Source: Euonymus europaeus (lineage: Eukaryota; Streptophyta; Magnoliopsida; Celastrales; Celastraceae). Taken from it: DNA of 64,000 nucleotides. Made by a program: the position numbers and the translations under genes. The notes under the pieces are model-generated. The model saw nothing but the letters and a program-made list of their open reading frames with translations, did no database searches and was not told the origin of the DNA. Shown one piece after another: positions 44,861 to 55,900 of this stretch; position 1 is the stretch's first letter; each line of letters opens with the position of its first letter. The stretch spans positions 14,651,555 through 14,715,554 of the forward strand of contig OY756963.1 of the NCBI GenBank assembly GCA_963580455.1, read 5' to 3'.

Positions 44861-45139
44861 TGACTTGTACATGGGATCCATATCTACAAATACTAAGTTG
44901 TTAAATTCAGAATTTGGAACAAGCATGGCATGCATAATTCTAATATTGTTAATGAACTAAATAAAATTGCAAAGTCTACAATTAAAGGATAAGGTAGTGA
45001 AATTATCATCAAATACACACGCACTTCATTGTCATAGAATGATAAGGCAAATATAAACTATGGGCAATTCGAACAGTCTCTATGCGAGTCATTCACTACT
45101 GGCAAAAGAAAATTGTAAACAACAAGTTCTAGCATTTTC

Positions 45140-46030
45140 CAAGTTTACACATCCACTACTTCTTCATCAACACTCATCTCCTTAACTCTCTAGAACATCA
45201 ATTTAACATGCTGCCAAGAGCCCCTCAAGTTGAACAATTCAAAAAATTGCAGACACTTCACACCAAGGAGATAAACACCTCCCAACATTATAAAAGCTGT
45301 GTAAGCAAAATTATACACAGTGAGCTCCTCAATTTCCAATCTGTTCATTTTCTCCTTCAAAAATCATTCAATTTCTCAATATGAGCCATCTTGACATCTA
45401 CCGAGATCCCTCAAAGTCCTATACAATATACTAATGCATTTAGTAAAAAACAGAAAAAATAACTAAGGACATGCATTTACAGTATACACATCCACTACTT
45501 CTTCATCAACACTCATCTCCATAACTCTCTAGAACATCAATCCAAAATGCTGCCAATGAATGACAATCAAGCTTCAACTAAAATTTTTAAAAAGGGAAAA
45601 TGCAGGCACGGGAAGGATAAAATCTATGATATGATGATCCCACAAGACAAACTAGGTAAAAATAGGGAAGCATCGCATGTCAAGTCATAAAAAAGCACTT
45701 AGATTGTAAAAGGGCAAGAACTTCTTAACAACCAAACACACTCCAGCAATGCTATTCAATTCTTTTTTTACAGCAATCACTCTTCGGAAGATCATTGCTC
45801 ACCACCCCACCCCACTCCAAAAAAAAACAAAGACTATATTACAGAAATCATTCTCGTTTAACAAAGATATGTTACATATATAATTAACATGTTTCCAACT
45901 AAGGACATATATGTATACACTTCTATAGAACATCAATCCAAAATGCTGCCAATGAGCCCCTCATGTTGAACAATTAAAAAAAATTTAGAGACTTCACACA
46001 AAGGACATAAACACCTCCCAACATTACTCA
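45140..46030. repeat. Dispersed internal direct repeats in the Harbinger element
   Basis: A block with CATCCACTACTTCTTCATCA and CTCTAGAACATCAATYYAAM recurs at about 45,144-45,293, 45,485-45,570 and (partial) 45,925-46,025. The first and third copies also share the extension CACCTCCCAACATTA. Non-coding. Confidence 0.75.
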
Positions 46031-46596
46031 ATTTTCTCAGAAAACAAACTAAGACCACAAAAATGATAAGTAAAATTTCAACTCAGGTATTCAAAATTTC
46101 CAATATACACAGGAAGCAACTAAGGGTAAAAAGCATAAAAATGTAGCTCTTCATTAGTAGATTAGATTTTCCATCAGTGCAGAAAATTCAGAGAACACAC
46201 ATAGATCAACATGAATCGGCAAAAAATATGGTAAAATCAGTAGATTAATTAGCAGAAAATAGGGTTAAGCCTTCAATTGAAGGATCATACCTTAAATGAG
46301 TTAGATCTTGTGCAGCGGCGATGGATTGAAAAGGGTTTCGAAATTTCAATAGAACTGTTGGTCGATTTGTTGGAGACGACGAACAATTTAAAAGGAATCA
46401 ACTTTGCCAAGTACTGTTCATAGTCGTTGGGCAACGGGAAGATCTTCACGCGTCCATTTGCGACTCTTCTCTCACACCTCGTGGAGGTCGCAAATTTGTG
46501 ACCTCCGTTGGCTTTGACAAAATAAAGATTTCGGATGCATATCGTCCGTCAATGGGTTTGCGACCTCATATAGATACCCTGTTGGAGATGCTCTTA

Positions 46597-46985
46597 GAGG
46601 CCACGCCAAACTACATCAACTTTACTCACTCAACCTGTCAAGGTTCTATAAAATGCAGGACATGATACACAGACAGGACTTAGCGCTAGATTTATTGACA
46701 CCAAGAAAGGTACAGGTGAGGACTATGTTTAGGCAACAATTTTCCTAACATTTTGTCTTGGTTCGATCTCTTGATAATTTGGAAGAAGTGTAAGTCACTA
46801 AGAAACTTAAAAAAAATAAACTCAACTTCAAATTTTTTGTTGTCCGAAATTAGCAATTAGGATAGTCATCTACATAGTGCCTTTAATCCTGCAGTAATTG
46901 GAGTATATAAAAGACTAAATAAGCCACAATTGAATACAAAACCATCCAAGTTTGGAGTCTAAATAACTCGAAGAGCAAAACACAT
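46597..46985. other. Intergenic stretch after the Harbinger element
   Basis: No gene or repeat was recognised; AT-rich. Confidence 0.35.
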
Positions 46986-47089
46986 TAATGGTCACAAACA
47001 TGGGTCCGAAAAAAGAGAGATCATAAATGAAAGGATTAGATCAAATCGAAAGACGTGGAAGAAATCTTGACAAACCTTTAATTTCAGTG

Positions 47090-47219
47090 TTCCGTCATTG
47101 CCCGTTAGGTTGTCAATTGTCACCTGCAAAACTACCTTTGTGTCGTCCAATCGCTCAAACATATTTGAAGATAGCATAGCATCATGCTTTCTGTCTCTGT
47201 TGTCATAAAAGCATAACAA
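47090..47219 (-). pseudogene. Unassigned exon-like fragment A
   Basis: The minus strand reads FYDNRDRKHDAMLSSNMFER, LDDTKVVLQVTIDNLTGNDG and TLKLK, followed by a donor-like AAAG|GTTTGT. The composition and the splice site suggest a real exon of a host gene, but I do not recognise the family. It may belong with fragment B at 47,650-47,830 on the same strand. Confidence 0.35.
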
Positions 47220-47647
47220 ACAAAAGAAAAATATAGATGGAGGTTTAGATAAATCCAGCGATGGCTAAGCAAATATAACTATGAAAAACCAAAGAGAACA
47301 CATGTCTTGACCAAATTTGCCATCAAAGTCACCATCATACCACTCTCAAGCAAGCAAGCACGCCAAAGAAGATAGAACACTGAAATTTGCTAAGAGAAAT
47401 ACAGAAGGCAGATTTTTTAGGCTATATCCAGAAAAGAAGAATCCATTAGCCATCTTTAGACATGTTATATCCTCCATGTGGATTCTTCTGTGACCTTCAA
47501 CTTTACTTACGAATTGAACCATTACTTACCCAAAGCAAATAACCAAAAAAAAAAGAGATCTGATATTACTAAAAAGAATGTGAAAACTTTTGAGGAAACT
47601 TATTGTTATTTACTTAAATGAAACCTGATTTAGAAACTAAATGTATG

Positions 47648-47835
47648 TAGTTTTCATCAGATTCTCCTTTTTTGCCAAGGTATTGTTCCATTCTAGCTTT
47701 CCATCGACGAATTTATACAATGTCACACCTCCATATCTCGAGCTTCCCCAAGCGAAGCCAGTGTTTTGTCAACGAAATGTTTGCACAAATTCTTCTTCGC
47801 TTCCATTCCTCACATGTAGATCAACCTAATTACAA
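47648..47835 (-). pseudogene. Unassigned exon-like fragment B
   Basis: The minus strand reads VRNGSEEEFVQTFR, a TGA, then QNTGFAWGSSRYGGVTLYKF and VDGKLEWNNTLAKKENLMKT, ending in a stop at 47,640. The TGA could be a mutated CGA. It lies upstream (minus strand) of fragment A and just outside the Copia 3 terminus. Together they may be a decayed host gene. No family is recognised. Confidence 0.35.
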
Positions 47836-47899
47836 TTAGGACCCGTAACCAAAGACAAATGTATCACATTCATCGACAGTTGCACATTTTCACACCCTC

Positions 47900-50800
47900 T
47901 CTCAAACTGAGGATGATTGCATGGAGATCATCGAAAGGTTGTCAAGTAGAAATTGAAATTGAGCAATGATGTGAGTCTTCGTAAAGAAATCAGCCAGCTG
48001 AAGAGTAGAAGAAACAAAAGGTAGGGTAATTGTGTCATCCCGAAGAAGATTACATGTCGTATGACAGTCAATCTCAATATGTTTGGTGCGTTCATGAAAT
48101 ACGATATTATGAGCAATCTGTATGGCACTACTATTTTCATAATAGAGAGGAGCGGGAGCCGACTAAGGAACACCTAAATTAAAAAGTAACCAATGAAGTC
48201 ATCAAATTTTTGCATTAGAATGAGCCAGAGCTTGATATTCTGCCTTGGTAGTAGAATGGGCAACAACAGTTTGTTTCTTGCTTTTCTAAGAGATAAGAGA
48301 ATCGCCAAGAAACATACATAAACTAGAAGTGGACTTGGGATCCATAACATCACCAGCCCAATCAGCGTCAGAATAACCACAGAGTTTGAGAGAGAAAGTA
48401 GATGACATTAAGACTCCCTAAAAAATAGTGCCATAAAGATAGCAAAGAATACGAACCAAAGCAACCCAATGAGATATCGTGGAGCAGAGACAAATTGACT
48501 GACAATGTGAACAACATAAGCTAAATCTGGGCACGTGACAGTCAAATATACTAAACATCCAACAAACTCTCGATAAATAGTCGCATCTTCAAGAGGAGTC
48601 CCATCAGTAGAATTGAGTTTGATATTGAGTTCCATTGGAGTAGCAACAACTTGAGAATCGGTAAAATGAGCACAATGTATCACTTCACTAGCATACACTT
48701 AGCCTAAGACAAGAAGTAGCCTTTAGGAGAATAAGCAACTTCAAAGCTGAGAAAATAATGCAAGTGACCCAAATTCTTCATCTCAAATGTATTGGAAAGA
48801 TGTCGTTTCACAATATCAATAGCAGCGGTATTAGATCTAGTGATAATCATATCATCAATATAAAGAAGAAGAGCCACAATACCAACATTAGTATGAAGAA
48901 GAAACATAGCCAAATCATTATCACTAGAACAAAATCCAAACTAAGTGACAGCTTCCCAAAAAAGATCATACCAAGCGCGAGGAGCTTGTTTAAGACCATA
49001 AAGAGCTTTGCGCAATCAACAAACACAAACAGAAGGATGAGACAAACCAGGAGGAGGTTGCATATAAACTACCTCAGAGACAGAACCATTAAGAAAGGCA
49101 TTCTTAACATCCATCTAGTATAATGGCCAACTTTTGACTATAGCAACAGAGATTAATGTTCGGACATAAGTAAATTTGGCCACAAGAGTAAAAGTCTCCT
49201 CATAGTCAATACCATATTCTTGAGATAACCCTTTAGTTACAAGTTGAGCCTTATACCGTTCTAGAGAGCCATCAAAATGAGCCATTTACAACCCACAATA
49301 TTCTTTCTCGGAGGAGGAGGCACTAACTCCCAAGTAGAAGTCTTATTCAGATCAGAAAGTTCACCAACCATCGCACTAACCCAATTTTGATCCTAAGAGG
49401 CTTCCCTATATGACTGAGGCACAAAGAAAGAGTGAATTCTAGATAGAGCAGTGCAATAAGAAACAGAAAAGCAAGTAGAGAGAAGAGTAAGTTTGGTGAC
49501 AGGTCGTCTTCCCAAAGAGGATACCTGCAAGACGGATTAGATGTGGTGGTAGTAGAGATAGGAACATGATCAGTTTCCAGAGCACAACAAGGATCAGGTA
49601 ATATTGCCAAAGATATGTTGAAGCATTGCTTGTTGCTAGAGAAAAATGTCGAACAATCAATAGGAAAATAGGTAAAATTAGAAGAGGAATGTGAGGGTAT
49701 TGTGGTTGTAGATGAGATAGTAGAGATGTATTCTTCAAAAGCAACATTAACATGAAAATGATCAAGGTGAACTGAATCTTCTTTTGAAATAGAGGGCGTT
49801 AGAGATAGAAGAAGATAGTAAATAGACGTTCTAGAAAGACAACATGTCGGGAGACATATAAGCGATAAGAAATAGGATCATAGCATCGGTACCCCTTTTG
49901 AGTAAGACTATATATATCCTAGAAAGACACAGAGAGTGGAACGAGCATTGAGTTTAGTATGATCCTTTCTAGGAAGCAGGACAAAAGAAGCACAACCAAA
50001 AACTCGAAGAAGAGAATAATTAGGAGGTTGAGAGAGAAGAGCCTCGTAAGGAGATTTTCAATGAAAAAGGAGAGTGGGCATGTGATTTAGGAGAAAATAG
50101 CAGTACAAACAGATTCACCCCAAAAAGAACCATGAACAGAAGATGATAGAAGCAAAGATCGTGCAGTTTTAAGAATGTGACGATGTTTGCGTTCTGCATG
50201 TCCATTTTGAGTTGGAGAATCATAACAGAAAGACTGCCGAATGGTACCATTATTAGAGAGGTATTTAGTAAATTCTTTCTTAAGATGAGTCCCTACCAAG
50301 GTCAGAACGTAAAGTTTTAATTCTAGTAGAAAATTGAGTAGTGACTAAGGACTGAAACAAATGATAGATTTGATAAAAATCATATTTATGTTTCACGAGA
50401 TAAACCCAAGTAAACCGAGTATGATCATCCATAAAAGAATCATAGTAAACAGATCCGCCTTTTGTAGAAATAGGAGTAGGGCCCCATACATTATTATGAA
50501 CAAGAGAGAAAGGTGAAGTAGAAATTGCAACACTTTTATTAAATGGCAAGGCCATTTGTTTAGTAGGTTTACAACCCTGACAGTCATAAATATTACTAGT
50601 GGAGACTCGAGCCAATATTCCCGATGAAGACAAACTGCATGAATGCTCAGGAGACAAGTGACCTAACCTAACATGCCAAAGATAAAACAAACTTGACAAT
50701 TCATCTAAGTGGAATGAAGTAAAAGCTACTGAAGGAACAACAGGGAGATGCAATTGCTCCACTACATAAACATCAGTAATTTTACGCTCGATCCCAATAT

Positions 50801-52056
50801 GCTTCCCTGACTTCTGATCATGGACACGACACACAAAAGAACCAAATAAATGTCAAAACCAACACTATCAAGTTGACTAATGGACAAAAGATTAATAGAA
50901 AATTTTGGAACATATAAAACATGACAAAAAGAAACCGGAGTGGAAAAAAACATAGGGATAGAATCAATATAGCTCACAAACAAATAAGTACCATTAGTAG
51001 TATAAACATTCATAGGGGGTGGAGGAGAGACAAAATTATGTAGCAATGATTTGTAAGGAGTCATATGAAATGCAGCACCAGAGTCAATCATCCAAACAAA
51101 AGAAGGAATATCTGACAGGAATCTAGCAAACCTAAAGTATTGGAAGTCATGGCAAATTCAGATGATGGAAAAGAAATCATCTATTGAAGGTGAGAGGACT
51201 GAGCACGGATGTAAGTCAAATTAGGGATAATGTCTGTAGTGGTGAGTGTACGAATTTTTCCAATGTCCTTTTTTATGATAGAATGTACATGTATCATGGG
51301 AAAGACGACCCTGAGGGCGAGTAGAGGAGATAGTAGAACTAGAACTATAACCAATGGGAGTAGGTAACAATAGAGACTTCGGAGAGGCTAGAAAAACAAA
51401 TGATGTAGAACTCATTTGAGTGTCAGTCTTAAGTCTAATTTCTTCATATTTAAGCTCCAGAACAACAGCATCAATTGTAGGAATAGAAGAACGATACAAG
51501 ATACTCCCACGTAGTGTTTCAAACTGATTATTAAGTTCAGCAAGAAATTTTTGAAAAGCCCGCCTTCCCTAAATTTCCGATAGTCAACAGAAGCCTTAAG
51601 ACTATTCGGTTCCATCAATGCCAGCTGATCTCACATACTAGTAATCTCTCCATCATAGTCCTGTACCGATCTCCCCTGTTGTTGAATGCACATGATAGCC
51701 AAATCCAACTCATAACATTTGACAATATTAACTTCCTAAAACAACTCAGACAAATATTTCCACATATCTTTGGCAATGATATATTTGTTAGCGAACATCA
51801 TACCAATTCGAGATTCAACAAAATTATGAAACTAAGTAAGTATTTGAGCATTCTCTTAATCCCAATTTTTAGCAACCAAAGCAAACCCTTCTTTTGTGTC
51901 ATTAGTTTGTCAACTAATAGACCCAAAAATATAACCCCACTTTTTTCTCCCAATGAGAAAATTTTTCATCACATTAGCCCAATAGGGATAATTTTCAACA
52001 GTCAGAAAAACATTAATCGAATGATTTTGGTTGTCAGAAGCCATAATAATCAATAG
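47900..52056 (-). pseudogene. Copia gag-pol of element 3, heavily fragmented
   Basis: In order on the minus strand. Gag start near 52,041: MASDNQNHSINVFLTVENYP, YWANVMKNFLIGRKKWGYI. A degraded zinc knuckle (FYHKKGHWKNSYTHH) in which two of the Cys are lost (about 51,230). Protease WMIDSGAAFHMTPYKSLLHN (about 51,080). Pre-integrase WHVRLGHLSPEH and integrase FMDDHTRFTWVYLVKHK, TLRSDLG (50,834-50,280). RT LLLYIDDMI with the Asp pair (about 48,860) and YREFVGCLVYLTVTCPDLAYV (about 48,540). RNase H remnants reach 47,900. Over fifteen stops and frameshifts interrupt it, far more than in Copia element 1, so this is the oldest of the three Copia insertions. Confidence 0.85.
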
Positions 52057-52704
52057 AATTATTGCAGAAGAATGTAACTTCAATTTTAGCAAAATAACTT
52101 AAAGTACTCAAATAATGGGCCCAAATAACTAGCCTAAACAATCTGTCCCAACTCCTAAATAATTGGGCTGAATAATAAGCCCAAATAAACTAGCGCAAAA
52201 CCCAAATTAATAGGCCTAAATAACTTTTAATAAAAAAAATTATTTACCTCTCTGATTAACAAGCCCGTGACAAATCAAATTCCACCGGTTCCATCAAACT
52301 GCTACGTCGGATGTGGAGAGGAAGCCATGCAAGAGAGAACTCGTACTAGCGCTTGCGACCAAGAACTAGAGTTGCGCTTGCAATAAAGAACCATAACGAT
52401 TCTCAACTTAGATAACAGAAATGGTGAATTGAATGACACAGGTATGGCGGAGATCAGATTGAGTAGAATGTGATCATCAAGTTGCAGGCGAGAATGAACT
52501 CGCGTGGAACAACATAGTGCTCAACATAGTTTGTTGAAAGTGAAACACCGGCCGAAGTAGTGCATGACCTGGAGAAATCAAGAGAATCAAATTGCGCAAC
52601 CTAAAACAAGAATTGGCTTCAACACAGAAAATGACACCGGTAACCAGTGCAAACATGAAGCCCAGAATAGAGGGTTGCGTAAAATCAGAATAATCAAGCT
52701 AGAA
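52057..52704 (-). other. Copia 3 leader between primer-binding site and gag
   Basis: Non-coding retrotransposon leader, about 650 bases. GTTGTTCC- and CAAGCGC-like motifs are of no clear meaning. The primer-binding site follows at 52705-52716. Confidence 0.6.
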
Positions 52705-52854
52705 GCTCTGATACCATGTTAGAAACTCTGTATTTTTCCTTGAATTTTGTTTACATGTGTAGTAAACGATTTTTGTCCGAGTACAATTCGGAAGACCTTA
52801 ACATTCATCATTTAGTATTTTATTATTTATTTTCCATTTTTCTCCCACCTGCTA

Positions 52855-54984
52855 TGTGAAACCCCGACCCAAAAATATTAAGTATGGCTAAATTTTGGGT
52901 TATAAGTTTTTGGAAATGGATTCGAAGAAGTTACGGACCACTTGAGTGGTATAAGACCGTAAAGAATCATTTTTGAACTAGGTTCGGTAAATCGGTCATA
53001 ACTATTAGCCCAGATGTTCGTTTGGGGTCCATAATATATCAAATCGAAGCTAAGACAAAGACGGAGCTGAAAATATAAGGCCACATGCCTAGGAGGTGTG
53101 CCTAGGCGTGTACAAAAAGACCGCCCAGTCCAGTGGGCAACAAAGATGGAATTGGTGCATGGGCGCCTAGGCGGCGTGCCTAGGCGCACTTTCTGTGCAC
53201 GCCCAAGATAGCGCCCAGAACAGCGAGATCAACCTTGAAGTTAAGCCAAATGTGCCTAGGCGCAATTCCGAGCGCCTAGGCGCTCCCCGAGCAGTTAAGT
53301 GCCCCTACGCGACCAGAAAATGCATTTTTCTTGGTGAAGCATGATTCTAGTGTGAGAGAGAGAGAGAGAGAGAAAATTAGAGAGAGAAAGTGAGGTTTTG
53401 AGAGATTATTGAAGATTTGGAGGTTGGATTGAAGATTTAAACAAGATTTGGAGGAGATTTCCAAGATTCAATTAAGTTTTCTAGTTTTGTAAAATCTATG
53501 GTTTTTCTAGATTTCGTTTGATTTGGTAATAGATGGAATGTAGGGCTTAGATATGTTGATTCTAGGGTTATTTATGATTGTTTTACTAGGTTTGATCATT
53601 GGTTTAGGTTGAGTTTTGAATTGGGTGGAGTTTGGAGAATTTGGTGAAATCCTAGAGAGAGAAGGTATGTCTCCCTTGATTTATGATTAAATTCATGTTT
53701 TTATAGTATATGGATGTTATTGATATGAGTATATGGGATTGTTTGGTTGAAATTGATAGGTTGAGAGAAAAGCTCGAAACCCTAGTTTTGGGGATTTGAG
53801 TTGGTAAGCTTTTGCTTGGGTAATGAGGTAGGGATTCTTAACCCATTTTCTATCGTATTGTTTTTCTCTAAAGAGCGGTTGAAATTCTTCATTGGTTTTT
53901 ATTAATTGTGTTCTTGCCTAAATTGTTCCTTAGGAAGAACGAACCTTCTTGTTGATTATTGATAAATTTGCATACCCTTTGAATGCTTAATCATCTATTG
54001 GGCATGATAAACCTCGTTCATGCATCATGTAGTTATGTATATATATAGGATTGTTATATATACGAGCTTCTTTTGTACGACATTATTGGACATGAATTAT
54101 AGATGCATTGGGTCTATGAGTATGGACTCGTAGTATCCTTAGGTTATACTTTTGTGATGATGTTGGATACCGAATGGGCACATTGTTGCCGGAATCGGAA
54201 TTTCCATTATGAAGGTGCACCTATAGTCGTTTCGGGGCAAAGTGCAAGGGTTGCGATGATTTTCCGGAATATTCGTTGCCTGGTGCCAGGCGCTGTAGGG
54301 TGTAGCCCAAGGTTATGCATTGTTGTGAGATTTTAGGATGTCATGTTGCTGCATTGAGCTTGTTTCAATATTGAGTCTATACATTCTTTATGATTCATTT
54401 TATTTTCCCTACTGAGCCTCCCGCTCACCCTATTCCTTTTCTGTATCCTTCAGGTGAGACTGGTGCTGAGAACCAGGCTGCGAATCAGTAGGAGGCGGCG
54501 TGACATGGAAGGCCACCCTAGGAGCACTAGGATTTGTATTTGATTGTTTGAGAACCTTGGTTATGAATTAAGTACATATAGTAATTTAATTGATTGACTA
54601 TTATGACTCCCGTACCTGGATAGTGGACCTTGGGTCCGGATTGATAGACTTTGATAGTCTTCGATGATATTATTGATATGAATATGTTTTGCTTATTGAT
54701 TGCATGTGATTAGGAGGCCTGAGGCCTTGCCTAGTGTGTGAATGTGGATAGATGGCCAGAGGCCCTGTTAGGCTGCGGAACTTCTCTGATTATTATTGAT
54801 TATCTTTCACATGTTAAGTGAGATGTGACTCCAGGTTGGCACCCTCCGATATACGGGGAGGTGCTGTCGGATTTCTGACAGAATCCGGGGTTAGGATGGC
54901 GTGTGGTGAGGTCCATAGTGACGGAGTACACGCCTAAAGTGGCGCTCCCGGCTCTATGCTTGGAATTTGGGTCAGGGCGTCACA
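52855..54984 (+). repeat. 5' LTR of the gypsy element
   Basis: 2,130 bp. It contains a cluster of GCCTAGGC palindromes (about 53,088-53,285), a GA microsatellite (53,353-53,373) and a long T-rich body. Relative to the 3' LTR it lacks about 55 bases near 54,605 and has extra GCCTAGGCGC copies. Confidence 0.94.
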
Positions 54985-55026
54985 GTTTGTTATCGGAGGG
55001 AGGTTAGCTCTACGTAGGATCTGGGG

Positions 55027-55900
55027 TTGGGTCCTAGATATATATTAGTAAGTCTCCAGGCCATGTCACGACCTCTGCTGATCCGGTACGTTTTCTTATC
55101 CTTTAAATCCTCAATAGAAATTATGTATTTAGTAGTGTTATCTGTTGTGGCACAGATGGACACTCGTAGGGTGACTAGGTCATCACGTGCTGTAAAGATC
55201 CCTATTGTTGAGCGTAGACGAGGAAGGCCTAGAGGCCGTGGTAGAGGTCGTGGTAGAAGTACAATGTCCACTACTAGGCACACTCATACTACACAGGAGC
55301 CAGTGCTTGATCCGAGCACAGGGCTAGACGAGGAAATGGTTGTTCAAGATGGGATAGCCACCGGTGAAGGAGTTCTATTGGAACAACATGAGAGGGCTTT
55401 GGAGATTCCTCCAGTGCAGGTGCAGGGACAACCAGAGGTACAAGTTGATCCCATCGGTAATATGGGGCAACCCGTTACATTGCAAGACCTGGCCAGTATC
55501 GTAATGATTTTGGCTCAGGTGGTCCAAGCGTAGATAATTGGAACACAGATGGGTCATATGGCTTCAGCAGCTAGTGGCAGTGGTGTAGGCGACCTGAAGA
55601 GATAGAGGATTGCGTCTCAGGCTGAGAAGGGTCAAAGAGGTGATCGTGGAAAAAGATCAAGGCCACGTGGTGGCAAGCTTATTTGTTATAAGTGCGGTGA
55701 AGAAGGTCATAAGAGGGACCGGTGTACGAGTACATAACTGAGGTGCTTTAGGTGTGGCATGATTGGCCACAAGAAGAGGGAATGTCCACAGAACAGTGGA
55801 GGGTTACAACAGGCGCAGACACTAGGCTTACAACCGCTACAACTGGCATTGACACAGGAGAGTGATCATGTATTGGAACCTCGGGAGACTTCTGAAAACC
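55027..55900 (+). pseudogene. Gypsy gag remnant: basic N-terminus and two zinc knuckles
   Basis: From the ATG at about 55,156 the frame gives MDTRRVTRSSRAVKIP, the Arg/Gly stretch RRRGRPRGRGRGRGR, then an acidic/Gln-rich part ending in TAG at 55,531. The same frame resumes after about 50 codons with two CCHC knuckles, CYKCGEEGHKRDRC and CFRCGMIGHKKREC (55,684-55,783), separated by a TAA. The central capsid-like retrotransposon gag domain, which should lie between, is absent. Gag normally builds the particle and the knuckles bind RNA. This copy could at most make a short basic peptide. Confidence 0.8.

Larger units (their letters stand above)
42162..46593 (+). mobile_element. Complete PIF/Harbinger DNA transposon with TSD TTA
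   Basis: 4,432 bp with perfect 14-bp terminal inverted repeats GAGCATCTCCAACA / TGTTGGAGATGCTC. TSD TTA is at 42159-42161 and 46594-46596. It has the two-gene organisation of the family: a DDE transposase on the plus strand (42,372 onward) and a MYB/SANT-like protein gene on the minus strand (44,860-43,829). The two converge on a minisatellite. Both genes carry stops, so the copy is inactive. Confidence 0.96.
47890..52854 (-). mobile_element. Decayed Ty1/Copia element 3; its 5' LTR is interrupted by a gypsy element
   Basis: Minus strand. The primer-binding site TGGTATCAGAGC (minus, 52705-52716) directly adjoins an LTR end at 52717 (TGTTAGAAACTC on the plus strand). A purine tract (GAGAGAGGGTG, minus, about 47,900) marks the other side, but no matching 3' LTR is visible to its left. 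The LTR from 52,717 is split at 52,854 by a Ty3/gypsy element. It presumably resumes at 61,387, where its outer end could not be found. The coding part is strongly fragmented. Confidence 0.82.

Noticed and set aside
54103..54336. Conserved 77-codon frame in both gypsy LTRs (also 60447-60680)
   Set aside because: Its conservation is explained by the two LTRs being copies. There are no protein motifs, and the frame is short in a region of ordinary LTR composition.
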